This document shows, one piece after another, positions 7,059-16,445 of a stretch of 41,306 nucleotides of DNA. The notes under the pieces were generated by a model. It made no database searches. It saw nothing but the letters and a program-made list of their open reading frames with translations, and was not told the DNA's origin. Position numbers and translations under genes: made by a program. Where the stretch lies: the NCBI GenBank assembly GCA_964398855.1, contig CAYNOQ010000015.1, positions 1 to 41,306 on the forward strand, read 5' to 3'. The stretch comes from Mariniphaga sp964398855 (GTDB lineage: Bacteria; Bacteroidota; Bacteroidia; Bacteroidales; Prolixibacteraceae). Position 1 is the first letter of the stretch; every line of letters starts with the position of its first letter.

Positions 7059-9158
7059 ATGAAGTTTCTGAATCCCGGTTTTTTATTTGCTCTTTTTGCC
7101 ATTGTCATACCTGTCATTATTCATCTGTTCAGTTTCAGGCGGCACAAAACCGTCTATTTCAGTCATGTCGGATTTCTGAAAGATATTAAAAAGGAATCCC
7201 AAAAAAAATCGCGGTTAAAACAGCTGCTCATGCTTTTAGCGCGCATTCTCACCATTCTCTTTTTAGTATTTGCATTTGCACAACCCTATATTGCTTCTGA
7301 AAAAAACGCGCCGGCAACCGGTGAAGTTGTGGGAGTTTACATTGACAACTCATTCAGTATGAACGCACTTTCAGAGCAGGGACAGCTTTTAGAGCTTTCT
7401 AAAAACAAAGCTGCGGAAATTGCGCAATCCTATCCTGCAGGAACGCGTTTCAGACTGCTCACCAATGATTTAAGCCCGGTACAACAACGCCTGTTCAACA
7501 GGGAAGAGTTTATCCGTCAGGTTTCCGACATCCGCCCTTCGGCAGCAATGACAACGCTTTCATCAATTCACAACCGGTTTGAAATGCAAAACCGGGTGCA
7601 GGAAATCGAAACTGACGGAATACTCTATTTCATTTCCGATTTTCAGCGAAACATAACCGATTTGGAAAACTTTTCCGGAAAATCGGTTTTCAGCTACTTC
7701 ATGCCACTGATTCCCAATCAGGTCAACAATCTCTATATCGACTCCTGCTGGGTGGAAGTGCCTGCCCACGGACTTAATCAGGAAGAGACCATTTTTGTGA
7801 AGATAAAAAACAGCTCCGACGAAGATTATTTCAATCTTCCGCTTCAGCTTTTTCTCAACGATTCGCTGAAATCGATAACCAATTTTACGGTGGAAGCCCG
7901 AAGCGATATTACCGCTAATCTAAAATACAAAAACAGTTCGGCAGGCATTCAAACGGGCAAGGTGGAAATTACCGACTATCCGTTTACACACGACAACACC
8001 TGGTTTTTAAGCTATTTTGTGGAACCAAAACTGAAAGTTTTGGCTATCTACAATGAAAGCAGCGACTCCAAAGAAGGACATGAATACCTTTCTGCCCTGT
8101 TTGAAGATGACGATTACGTGGAGATGGAAGCAATGGATATACTCAGCCTTCAAATCAGCAAGCTGAATGAGAGCAATGCCATTTTCCTGATTAATCCCGA
8201 CCATTTTTCCTCCGGTTTTTTGAATGAGCTTGAAGTAGCTGTCAAAAACGGTGCTTCCGTGATTCTGTTGCCGCAACTTTCATCTTCTGTTTCCGTAAAC
8301 AACCAGTTTTTATCTAAATTCGGCGCCAATACGGTTTCAGGAATTGACACATCCCGACAGGAAATTTCCGGCATCGACTTCGATAACCGTTTCTTCCTCA
8401 ACGTTTTCAGGGAACAAAAAGAGAATGCAAAACTACCGGAAACTGCCGGGCATCTGAAATTTTCAGAAAACGTACGCAGCAATGAAACTCAGCTGCTGTG
8501 GTTCGGAAATAATGACAAAGCGCTGTCGGTTATGCCTTACGAAAAGGGGAAAGTGTGGGTTTTTGCTTTCCCGCTGAATAAAAAAAATGAAGCGTTTGCA
8601 CACGACATCCTGTTTGTTCCCTCAATATATAACATTGCATTAAACAGCCTGCCCGACCAGCAAATTTCGTACATCATAGGGCGTGAGCAATCCTATCTTT
8701 TGCCGCGAAATACCGGCGCCGACGCAAAGTCATCACTAAAAATAGAGAACCGGGAAACCGGCGAAAGCTCAATTCCCGGAATTACCGTCTCGCAGGAGGG
8801 ACTTCGGCTCGATTTGGGAAATTTTGTTGAAACTGCCGGGCATTATCTCATAAAAGAGGACAACCGCACAATTGCATCCTACTCCTTCAACTACAACCGA
8901 AGTGAGTCGGATTTGCGCTATTTTTCGCCGGAAGAACTCAAAGAGCGTATCGAAATGGCAGGCATGGACAAAGCTTCCGTGCTTACCGATATTTCTTCAA
9001 ATTTTAGTGAAACGCTGTTGGAAATTCAGAAAGGAAAGCAACTCTGGAAATGGTGCATACTCCTCTCCCTGCTGTTTATTCTGTCCGAAATTTTAATTGC
9101 ACGTTTCTGGGGAAAAATCAAAATAAACAAGCCGGCTGAATCAAAAAGCAGCCGCTGA
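7059..9158 (+). CDS. BatA-domain membrane protein
   Basis: A 699-residue inner-membrane protein with the N-terminal BatA double-helix domain (residues 1 to about 80: F-L-N-P-G-F-L-F-A-L-F-A-I-V-I-P-V-I-I-H-L-F, the basic F-R-R-H-K segment, and a second helix ending A-F-A-Q-P-Y). A large periplasmic region of about 570 residues follows, beginning with a von Willebrand A-like fold (V-Y-I-D-N-S-F-S-M, a degenerate MIDAS), and a C-terminal helix lies at about 662-684. Such genes are common in Bacteroidota, often near aerotolerance (bat) genes; here none are adjacent. The role is unknown. It converges with the LysM gene with only 19 bases between the stops. Confidence 0.85.
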   Translation: MKFLNPGFLFALFAIVIPVIIHLFSFRRHKTVYFSHVGFLKDIKKESQKKSRLKQLLMLLARILTILFLVFAFAQPYIASEKNAPATGEVVGVYIDNSFSMNALSEQGQLLELSKNKAAEIAQSYPAGTRFRLLTNDLSPVQQRLFNREEFIRQVSDIRPSAAMTTLSSIHNRFEMQNRVQEIETDGILYFISDFQRNITDLENFSGKSVFSYFMPLIPNQVNNLYIDSCWVEVPAHGLNQEETIFVKIKNSSDEDYFNLPLQLFLNDSLKSITNFTVEARSDITANLKYKNSSAGIQTGKVEITDYPFTHDNTWFLSYFVEPKLKVLAIYNESSDSKEGHEYLSALFEDDDYVEMEAMDILSLQISKLNESNAIFLINPDHFSSGFLNELEVAVKNGASVILLPQLSSSVSVNNQFLSKFGANTVSGIDTSRQEISGIDFDNRFFLNVFREQKENAKLPETAGHLKFSENVRSNETQLLWFGNNDKALSVMPYEKGKVWVFAFPLNKKNEAFAHDILFVPSIYNIALNSLPDQQISYIIGREQSYLLPRNTGADAKSSLKIENRETGESSIPGITVSQEGLRLDLGNFVETAGHYLIKEDNRTIASYSFNYNRSESDLRYFSPEELKERIEMAGMDKASVLTDISSNFSETLLEIQKGKQLWKWCILLSLLFILSEILIARFWGKIKINKPAESKSSR

Positions 9159-9177
9159 ATTCTGATGAAAAATCCGG

Positions 9178-11658
9178 TTATTTCTCTGCAAAACGGGGCA
9201 ATCCCACCACCCTTTTGCGAATCACTTCAAAATTCCGCTCATAGCTGATTACCGAAACTCCCTGATTCATATATCCTCCAAAACGGGATATTTTCTCAAA
9301 GTTATAGTTCCCCTGCGACAGATGAACCCGGTTATAAGAAAGGCAATCCGGAAAATCTCTGCCCCAATTGCGCAAAGCACTCAAAAAATAGAAAGTCACA
9401 TCATAGCCCTGCCTTCCAAAACTTCCCGGTTCTGTGTAAAAATTATTTTTGAAATTATTCAAAAAACGAATCGTCCCCGGGTGGCTATAGTCAACCCAGT
9501 AGGGAGTTACATATTTCAATTTCAGGTTGTGAAAAAACTCATCGGTTATACTTTGGAACTGCTCATAGCGGTTAAAACCTATCAGCGTTATGGAATATGT
9601 TCCGACAAGATTGTTGATATTCGATAAAATCACGCTCAAATCCCCTTCATTCAAAGAAGTAACCAAAACTACATTCTCCTTTTCATGCGACATGACACGG
9701 CTGAAACCAAACGGTCCCTCTTTGTTGAAATCATAAGTTTGCAGCTGCATTCCCTGCGGCTGTCCCCAATAGCCCGAATGGTCAAGCTTTTCACGAACCA
9801 TATCCACAATTTTCTCTTCGGCACCCTTAACCGTATTTGATGTTTTAACAACAACCAGATTGCTGTTAAAATACTCTTCTGCAATCAGCTCAGCGGTTTT
9901 AAGATTTAAAAATTCACGTGTCGGATTCACCTGATAATAATAGGGATTCGCATTTATTTCGTCGGATTGCGAAGACAATGGCGAAACCATCGGAATTCGA
10001 TTTTTGGAAGCTATCGCAGACACCTCTTTTTGCACTAACGGATAAACCGGACCGATAATCAGGTCCGTTTGCAGAAATTCATCCGAATGGATGTTTTTCC
10101 TGATGGAAGCAGGATTTTGCCGGGTGTCAAAAATGTTCAGGTGAATGCGCATTCCCGCATTTCGCAATGAATCCACCGCCAGAAGCACTCCTTCGTAAAA
10201 TTCAAGGAAATTTTCACTTTCACGATAAAATTCATAAAGCGACTCCTCGGGTTCATCCATTTCAACTAAAGCATCCTCACCGACATCAGAAATCACTTCC
10301 TGCAGCGAATCCCTTGAAGCAAGTTCTCTTTCAAATTTTTTGTTGAGCTGCTCATTTTCAGTTAAAAACAGCGGTAGAAAAAGAGCCACATTGTATGCAG
10401 GCTGAAAAGCGTAAGATTTTGACGGAGCACAATCCTCGGGCACGGTAACGGGCAGCTCAACATCATAAAAACTACTCTCAAATCTCGGAAGTTCTGCCTG
10501 CAAAGAGTCAGTTTCCACTTCCGTTTCTGCTTCAATTTCTTCTGCAAAACTCTCCTCAGGTTTGCGGGGAATCAGCAGCGTTTCTCCCAGCACAAGATTC
10601 CGGTTTTCCAGTTGCGGATTGAATTTTCTGATTTCCGGAATGGTCAGTCCGTATTCTGCCGACAGACGGTATAATGTCTCCCCCGGCTGTACCTGATGCC
10701 GGAAAAAAGCATCTTCATTCACCGGCTCGGCAGTGCTCAACTCCGACTCTCTCGCCGGAATCTGAATGGAAGCGCCGGCGGGAAATCCGGTTTCCAAAAC
10801 CGGATTGAGCGATTTCAACTCCTCTTCGGACACCTGATATTTTCTGCTAACCGACCAAAGTGTTTCCCCTGAAACGATGACATGCTCGAAGAAAGCGCTG
10901 CTTTCGGAAAAAACCTCACGGGTTTTCTCATCAACTGGTTTTTCCCCTTTTATTTCTATACTTTCGGGGAACTCTGAAACATCTGCAATATCAACGCCCG
11001 GAAGGTAGATAATGCTTCCTGCTTTCAGGTTACGCCCACCGGGATTTAAAAACAGAATTTCACTTTCCGGAATGTTATACCGGCGCGAAATGGAATAGAG
11101 CGTTTCACCGGGTTTTACCTCATATGCAATTATCCGGCTGCTTTCTGCAGTCTCTTTTTGCTCTGCACCCGAATCCGCTTTTTCAAGTTCTGAAGGCGGG
11201 ATATCCCAGCGGGGTATGCGTATTTTTGTTCCTTTCTTAAAACGGTTCACCCCAGGATTGAAAGCATAAATTTCTTCAACGGTAATGCCAAACTGGCGGG
11301 CAATGAAATAGGGGGTTTCCGTTCTGGAAGTGATGGTAAAATACTCAAAATGAGCAGGGTCTCCCTTTTTGTTTACCGGAATTTCCTGCAAAGCAGTACC
11401 TTCAGTGTAAGGCACTTTAAGAATTTCACCAATTTTTATTCCTTCCGAAATATGTGGATTGTGTTTCAGTATATCATGCGGGTCTGCCTTATAATTCTGG
11501 CTGATGGAAAAAATAGTTTCGCCCGTTCGTACCTGATGTAGAACAAATTTTTCACCCTGAATTACAATAATTTCATTTTCCTTTAATTGCTGCGCCGAAA
11601 GGTTGCAGGTAAACATTCCGGCAAACAGGAGAAAAAGAAAATAATGTGTAATTTTCAT
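9178..11658 (-). CDS. LysM-repeat protein with periplasmic-binding (type 1) domain
   Basis: Exported cell-envelope protein of 826 residues. The ATG at 11658 is chosen because it begins a clear signal peptide (MKITHYFLFLLFAGMFTCNLSAQ-like, cleavage after S-A). Five LysM modules follow in the first 380 residues, each with the [T/S]-x-x-G-E-T-[L/I]-[Y/W/F]-S/R-[I/V/L]-S pattern except the second, which is degenerate (R-T-E-T-P-Y-F-I-A). After an acidic linker, the C-terminal half (about 440-815) resembles type 1 periplasmic ligand-binding proteins (Y-N-V-A-L-F-L-P-L-F at its start). LysM binds peptidoglycan glycan chains; the second domain may sense a ligand or act structurally. This architecture is common in Bacteroidota. 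Confidence 0.87.
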   Translation of the reverse strand: MKITHYFLFLLFAGMFTCNLSAQQLKENEIIVIQGEKFVLHQVRTGETIFSISQNYKADPHDILKHNPHISEGIKIGEILKVPYTEGTALQEIPVNKKGDPAHFEYFTITSRTETPYFIARQFGITVEEIYAFNPGVNRFKKGTKIRIPRWDIPPSELEKADSGAEQKETAESSRIIAYEVKPGETLYSISRRYNIPESEILFLNPGGRNLKAGSIIYLPGVDIADVSEFPESIEIKGEKPVDEKTREVFSESSAFFEHVIVSGETLWSVSRKYQVSEEELKSLNPVLETGFPAGASIQIPARESELSTAEPVNEDAFFRHQVQPGETLYRLSAEYGLTIPEIRKFNPQLENRNLVLGETLLIPRKPEESFAEEIEAETEVETDSLQAELPRFESSFYDVELPVTVPEDCAPSKSYAFQPAYNVALFLPLFLTENEQLNKKFERELASRDSLQEVISDVGEDALVEMDEPEESLYEFYRESENFLEFYEGVLLAVDSLRNAGMRIHLNIFDTRQNPASIRKNIHSDEFLQTDLIIGPVYPLVQKEVSAIASKNRIPMVSPLSSQSDEINANPYYYQVNPTREFLNLKTAELIAEEYFNSNLVVVKTSNTVKGAEEKIVDMVREKLDHSGYWGQPQGMQLQTYDFNKEGPFGFSRVMSHEKENVVLVTSLNEGDLSVILSNINNLVGTYSITLIGFNRYEQFQSITDEFFHNLKLKYVTPYWVDYSHPGTIRFLNNFKNNFYTEPGSFGRQGYDVTFYFLSALRNWGRDFPDCLSYNRVHLSQGNYNFEKISRFGGYMNQGVSVISYERNFEVIRKRVVGLPRFAEK

Positions 11659-11880
11659 GTTTTTGCAATTGTAAATTTTCAAAAATCTGTAAGGAAACAA
11701 CCATTAAAATAGCACAGTTTTGTATAAATTTACCAGATGGCTCATTTCCTTTATTTTATGTTTTGTAAAAATCGCTCAAAAATAGTAATTATTGGTCAGC
11801 CCATAATTTTAAACGGTTCCAATTCACATTAATTTTGAATTCTTTCAGAAATTAAAACATCTGTTTTATTTTCTTATTTC

Positions 11881-11888
11881 TAATTTTG
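11881..11888 (+). promoter_or_regulatory. candidate -7 box of guaA
   Basis: TAATTTTG, exact match to TAnnTTTG, 33 bases before the ATG at 11922. A T-rich stretch lies where the -33 element would be. The 5' leader would be about 25 bases. Confidence 0.45.
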
Positions 11889-11921
11889 CAATTTCGGTTT
11901 AAACGTTTTAAAATAAATTTC

Positions 11922-13451
11922 ATGCAGGAAAAAATTCTCATTCTTGATTTTGGTTCACAATACACCCGGTTAATCGGACGAAAAATCCGCGAATTAAATG
12001 TTTACTGTGAAATTCATCCGTTTAATCACTTCCCGGAAATTGACGACACCGTGAAAGGAGTAATTCTTTCAGGAAGTCCTTTTTCCGTTCACGAAAAAAA
12101 TGCCCTCCTCCCCGATCTCTCAAAAATCAAGGGGAAAATCCCCTTGCTTGGAATCTGTTACGGAGCACAGTATCTGGCGCATTACTTTGGCGGAGAAGTG
12201 GCACGCCCGGAATCAAGAGAATATGGCAGGGCAAATCTCGAATTCATTGATGAAAAATCCCCTCTTTTTGAAAATGTTGCAGAAAACAGTCAGGTGTGGA
12301 TGTCTCACGGAGATACCATTATTACTTTACCTGAAAATTTCAAAATAACCGCTTCAACCAAAAATATAAAAATTGCAGCTTTCAAAATTGAAGATGAACC
12401 GACTTATGCCATTCAATTTCACCCCGAAGTTTACCACACCACGGAAGGGCAGCAAATATTAAAAAATTTCGTAACCAACATCTGCAAAGCCGGACAGAAG
12501 TGGACACCCGCTTCATTTGTGGAATCTACAGTCAGTCAGCTCAGAGAAAAATTAGGAAACGACAAGGTCGTTTTAGGGCTTTCGGGCGGTGTGGATTCAA
12601 CAGTAGCCGGCGTACTGCTTCATCGCGCCATCGGCAGCAACCTCACCTGCATTTTTGTTGACAACGGGTTGCTCCGAAAAAATGAATTTGAATCGGTGCT
12701 GCATTCATACCGGGATATGGGACTTCAGATGATTGGTGTGGATGCGCGTGAAAAATTCTGGAATGCGCTGAAAGGAATTACCGATCCGGAGAAAAAAAGA
12801 AAAACCATCGGACATAATTTCATTGAGGTATTTGATGCAGAAGCACATAAAATCAAGGATGTAAAATGGCTTGCGCAGGGAACAATCTATCCCGATGTGA
12901 TTGAATCGGTTTCCGTAAACGGGCTTTCTGCCAAAATTAAATCACACCATAACGTGGGCGGGCTGCCGGAAAAAATGAATCTGAAAATCGTGGAACCTTT
13001 GCGGTTGCTGTTTAAGGATGAAGTTCGCCGCGTGGGTAAGGAGCTGGGTATCAGGCCTGAATTATTAGGCAGGCACCCTTTCCCCGGTCCGGGATTAGGA
13101 GTTCGGATTTTAGGCGATATCACCCCGGAAAAAGTTGCAATTTTACAGGAGGCAGATGCAATTTTCATAAATGGACTGAAAAAACACGGGCTTTATGACA
13201 AAGTTTGGCAGGCAGGAGTTATTCTGTTGCCTGTTCAGTCGGTGGGTGTGATGGGCGATGAGCGCACCTATGAAAATGCAGTGGCTCTGCGGGCAGTGAA
13301 TTCAACCGACGGAATGACTGCCGACTGGGTGCACCTGCCTTACGACTTTTTAGCTGAAATTTCCAATGAAATAATTAATAAAGTTCAGGGGATTAACCGT
13401 GTTGTGTTTGATATTAGTTCCAAACCGCCTGCAACAATTGAATGGGAATAA
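11922..13451 (+). CDS. guaA: GMP synthase (glutamine-hydrolysing)
   Basis: Converts XMP to GMP with ATP and glutamine in purine synthesis; cytoplasmic. Start at ATG 11922 (M-Q-E-K-I-L-I-L-D-F-G-S-Q-Y-T) fits the family better than the earlier in-frame ATG. The class I glutamine amidotransferase triad is Cys79 (G-I-C-Y-G-A-Q), His167 and Glu169. The ATP-pyrophosphatase P-loop S-G-G-V-D-S is at 221-226, and the C-terminal dimerisation domain ends with the usual P-P-A-T-I-E-W-E. Its 509 residues are the normal length. Likely monocistronic: a -7 box stands before it and a hairpin after it. Confidence 0.97.
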   Translation: MQEKILILDFGSQYTRLIGRKIRELNVYCEIHPFNHFPEIDDTVKGVILSGSPFSVHEKNALLPDLSKIKGKIPLLGICYGAQYLAHYFGGEVARPESREYGRANLEFIDEKSPLFENVAENSQVWMSHGDTIITLPENFKITASTKNIKIAAFKIEDEPTYAIQFHPEVYHTTEGQQILKNFVTNICKAGQKWTPASFVESTVSQLREKLGNDKVVLGLSGGVDSTVAGVLLHRAIGSNLTCIFVDNGLLRKNEFESVLHSYRDMGLQMIGVDAREKFWNALKGITDPEKKRKTIGHNFIEVFDAEAHKIKDVKWLAQGTIYPDVIESVSVNGLSAKIKSHHNVGGLPEKMNLKIVEPLRLLFKDEVRRVGKELGIRPELLGRHPFPGPGLGVRILGDITPEKVAILQEADAIFINGLKKHGLYDKVWQAGVILLPVQSVGVMGDERTYENAVALRAVNSTDGMTADWVHLPYDFLAEISNEIINKVQGINRVVFDISSKPPATIEWE

Positions 13452-13494
13452 ACGTTTATTCAATATTGATGTAAAGGGCTGAAAACATGAGAAA

Positions 13495-13515
13495 AGCATA
13501 TTGAAACAATATGCT
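13495..13515 (+). terminator. hairpin after guaA, possible terminator
   Basis: A perfect 9-bp stem AGCATATTG / CAATATGCT with an AAA loop, followed by CCGAATTTTT. The stem is AT-rich and the T run is offset by five bases, so termination would be modest. Confidence 0.4.
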
Positions 13516-13570
13516 CCGAATTTTTAAATCTTAAATCATGTCTGCCATTAAAAACTCATAATTTAAAAAG

Positions 13571-15214
13571 ATGAAAACCGCTTTAAAATACAGATACAGA
13601 GATATATTTCTTTATGTATTGCCAATCATTTCACTCATCTGGCTGACCATAATTCCTGCCGGAAAAATTTTCGCACAGGAAGATGTTCAGAAGAACCAAA
13701 TGAAGTTTGGCAGGCTTCTTCGACTGATTGACGGGTTTTATGTTGATTCGGCTGATGTGAACAAGCTCACCGAAAAAGCAATAGTTCACATGCTCAGCGA
13801 ATTGGACCCACATTCTGTATATATCTCCAAAGAAGAAGTGGATAAAATGAATGAACCGTTAGTGGGAAATTTTGAAGGAATTGGTATCTCTTTCAATATT
13901 TTTAGAGATACCTTGCTGATAACCACTATTATACCCGGCGGACCTTCCGAAAAAGTGGGTTTGCGCCCGGGTGACCGCATCCTGCAGGTTGACGGAAAAA
14001 ATATTGCAGGCGCCGGCATGAAAAACAGTGATGTGATGAATTTAATCCGCGGCGAAAAAGGAACAACCGTGGAGATTTCCGTTTTGCGGCGCAATATAGA
14101 TGAGCTCCTCGACTTTGCCATCGTCCGCGACAAAATTCCTATTCACAGCCTTGATGCATCCTTCATGCTCGACGACAAAACCGGATATATCCGGCTCAAT
14201 AAATTTTCAGCCACCACCACTGATGAATTTACGGAAGCGATGAAGGATTTAAAAGAGCAAAATCTTCAAAATCTTATCCTTGATTTGAGGGGAAATGGTG
14301 GCGGCTATCTGAAAACAGCCGTGGAAATAACCGATCAGTTCCTCGAAAACAACCGGGTTATTGTTTACACGGAAGGATTGCACGATTCAAAAAAGGAGTA
14401 TAAAGCTTCGCAAAAAGGAATTTTCAAAAACGGTAACCTCATCATTCTGGTGGATGAAGCTTCTGCCTCAGCCAGTGAAATTGTTTCGGGCGCAGTTCAG
14501 GACTGGGATCGCGGGCTAATTATCGGGCGCCGCTCATTTGGCAAAGGGCTGGTGCAAAAGCCCTATTTCCTGACCGATGGCTCTATGGTGCGACTGACTA
14601 CAGCGCACTACTATACCCCCAGCGGAAGAAATATCCAAAAACCGTATAACAACGGAGTTGAAAGTTATAAACGCGATTATTTGGACAGACTGAGCACCGG
14701 GCAGCTGTTCAACGCCGACAGCATTACGCTTGTTGATTCGCTAAAATTCAAAACATTAGTGAATGGAAGAAATGTATATGCCGGCGGCGGCGTGATGCCT
14801 GACATTTTTATCCCGATGGACACTTCGGCTCATTATCAATACTACAACCGGCTGAGAAGAAACAATATTGTCTATAACTATGTACTTGATTATGTGGATC
14901 ATCACCGCAGCGACATTAAACGAAAATATCCGACATCCAGCAAGTTTGATCAAAACTTTCAGATTCCTGACGAAATGATTGATGAAATAGTTGCACAGGG
15001 AGAAAAAGATGGAATTAAAAAAGATGACAAAAGTTTATCCTTTACGCTCAACACCATGAAGAAAGAGATAAAGGCGCTGATTGCAAGGGATATATACACA
15101 AATAACGATTTTTACAAAATCTTTTATCGGGACGATGAAGCCATTCTGAAAGCGCTCGAAGTACTTAAAAGTAGTGAAACATACAGAAACTTTCTGGTTA
15201 CGGCTGAAAATTAA
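13571..15214 (+). CDS. S41-family C-terminal processing protease
   Basis: Exported or membrane-anchored serine protease of the CtpA/Prc type (547 residues) that trims C termini of envelope proteins. A signal/anchor helix lies at about 12-35. The PDZ domain is at about 95-175 (G-G-P-S-E-K-V-G-L-R-P-G-D-R-I). In the catalytic core, S-A-S-A-S-E-I gives Ser300 and S-F-G-K-G gives Lys325, the 25-residue spacing of the family's Ser/Lys dyad. Only 3 bases separate its stop from the pnuC start, so it leads an operon with the NAD-salvage pair, a link that is probably organisational rather than functional. Confidence 0.92.
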   Translation: MKTALKYRYRDIFLYVLPIISLIWLTIIPAGKIFAQEDVQKNQMKFGRLLRLIDGFYVDSADVNKLTEKAIVHMLSELDPHSVYISKEEVDKMNEPLVGNFEGIGISFNIFRDTLLITTIIPGGPSEKVGLRPGDRILQVDGKNIAGAGMKNSDVMNLIRGEKGTTVEISVLRRNIDELLDFAIVRDKIPIHSLDASFMLDDKTGYIRLNKFSATTTDEFTEAMKDLKEQNLQNLILDLRGNGGGYLKTAVEITDQFLENNRVIVYTEGLHDSKKEYKASQKGIFKNGNLIILVDEASASASEIVSGAVQDWDRGLIIGRRSFGKGLVQKPYFLTDGSMVRLTTAHYYTPSGRNIQKPYNNGVESYKRDYLDRLSTGQLFNADSITLVDSLKFKTLVNGRNVYAGGGVMPDIFIPMDTSAHYQYYNRLRRNNIVYNYVLDYVDHHRSDIKRKYPTSSKFDQNFQIPDEMIDEIVAQGEKDGIKKDDKSLSFTLNTMKKEIKALIARDIYTNNDFYKIFYRDDEAILKALEVLKSSETYRNFLVTAEN

Positions 15215-15217
15215 AAA

Positions 15218-15844
15218 ATGGCAGAAATTCTGACCACTTTCCTGCGGGAAAATCATATTGAGTTGTTGGGAGCATTTCTGGGTATCCTCTACATTTTTTT
15301 CTCCATAAAGCAGCATATCCTGACCTGGGCAACAGGACTTTTCACCTCACTGCTCTACGTGATTGTCTTTTTTCGCTCCGGCTTTTACGCCGACATGGGC
15401 TTGCAGGTTTATTATGTTTTTATCAGTATTTACGGCTGGTATTTCTGGCTTAAAGGGGAAAAAAGGGAACCTGCCCGGGAAGAAAAACAAGTTCCGGTGA
15501 GAAAAACTCCCCGCAAAACTCTGATTTACAGTATTCCGGTAACTGCCGCCATATATCTCGTTATCCTCTTCATTTTGCTTAATTTCACCGACTCAACGGT
15601 TCCATATATGGATTCTATGACAACGGCACTGAGTATCACGGCAACCTACATGCTGGCAAAAAAATTTATCGAGCACTGGCTGATCTGGGTTTTTGTCGAT
15701 CTGTTTTCGGCAGGATTATATATTTACAAAGAGCTTTGGCCTACAGTGGTACTTTTTCTGGTCTATACTATTATGGCAGTTGTTGGCTGGAAAAACTGGA
15801 AAAAAGATTTAATTGCGCAGCAATGGAAACAAAACAGAAAGTAA
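15218..15844 (+). CDS. pnuC: PnuC-type nicotinamide riboside transporter
   Basis: Inner-membrane facilitator of 208 residues that lets nicotinamide riboside (or a related vitamin) into the cell, where phosphorylation traps it. Seven or so hydrophobic helices are visible, with the family segments S-I-Y-G-W-Y-F-W (about 71-78) and the paired W-x-x-G-L-F/T-S motif near the N terminus. The next gene encodes an NR-kinase-like protein and overlaps it by 22 bases, which supports nicotinamide riboside as the cargo over thiamine, the other common PnuC/PnuT cargo. Confidence 0.9.
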   Translation: MAEILTTFLRENHIELLGAFLGILYIFFSIKQHILTWATGLFTSLLYVIVFFRSGFYADMGLQVYYVFISIYGWYFWLKGEKREPAREEKQVPVRKTPRKTLIYSIPVTAAIYLVILFILLNFTDSTVPYMDSMTTALSITATYMLAKKFIEHWLIWVFVDLFSAGLYIYKELWPTVVLFLVYTIMAVVGWKNWKKDLIAQQWKQNRK

Positions 15845-16344
15845 TTATTATCACCGGTGCGGAATCTACAGGAAAAAGTGTTCTTACCCGGCAGCTTGCC
15901 ACACATTTTGGGGTGCCTTTTATTGCTGAATATGCAAGAAATTACATTGAAAATCTTGACAGAAAATACAATTACTCTGATGTTGAACACATTGCACGCG
16001 CACAGGTTGAACAACTGGAAGAATTAAAGCAGCAAAATCATCCCTGGATTTTTAGCGATACCTGGCTGATTGTCACCAAAATATGGTTTGAAGAAGTATT
16101 TAACAAAGTTCCTTCATGGATTGATTCGGAAATAAAAAACTCAAAAATTGATCTTTTCCTGATTTGCGATACAAATCTGCCCTGGATTGCCGATTCAGTC
16201 AGAGAGAATGGCGGTGAGCGCCGCATATTTCTTCAAAACCGCTATCTGAAAACCATAGAAGATTACGGTTTCAGGTATGAAATAATAAGCGGCGTGAATG
16301 AAGCCCGCTTTTTAAATGCACTAAAAGCATTGAAAAATCTTTAA
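15823..16344 (+). CDS. NadR-like ribosylnicotinamide kinase (P-loop)
   Basis: A 173-residue P-loop ATPase matching the C-terminal kinase domain of NadR: Walker A G-A-E-S-T-G-K-S (about 12-19), then F-I-A-E-Y-A-R-N-Y, S-D-T-W and the conserved R-R-I-F-L-Q-N-R-Y motif. It should phosphorylate nicotinamide riboside to NMN, trapping what PnuC imports. The helix-turn-helix and NMN-adenylyltransferase domains of full-length NadR are missing, so another enzyme must finish NAD synthesis. The ATG at 15823 is chosen; the longer frame would only add sequence that overlaps pnuC. Translationally coupled to pnuC. Confidence 0.85.
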   Translation: METKQKVIIITGAESTGKSVLTRQLATHFGVPFIAEYARNYIENLDRKYNYSDVEHIARAQVEQLEELKQQNHPWIFSDTWLIVTKIWFEEVFNKVPSWIDSEIKNSKIDLFLICDTNLPWIADSVRENGGERRIFLQNRYLKTIEDYGFRYEIISGVNEARFLNALKALKNL

Positions 16345-16413
16345 TTTTTAAAGGAGAATCCACCAAAACAGGGCACAAATCTCAGCCTGAAAAATATATT
16401 GAGCTGAATTGCT

Positions 16414-16421
16414 TAAATTTG
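16414..16421 (+). promoter_or_regulatory. candidate -7 box of cysE
   Basis: TAAATTTG, exact TAnnTTTG match, 24 bases before the ATG at 16446. A TTG lies upstream but closer than the usual spacing. Confidence 0.45.
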
Positions 16422-16445
16422 TAGAGAACAATAACAAAAATAATT

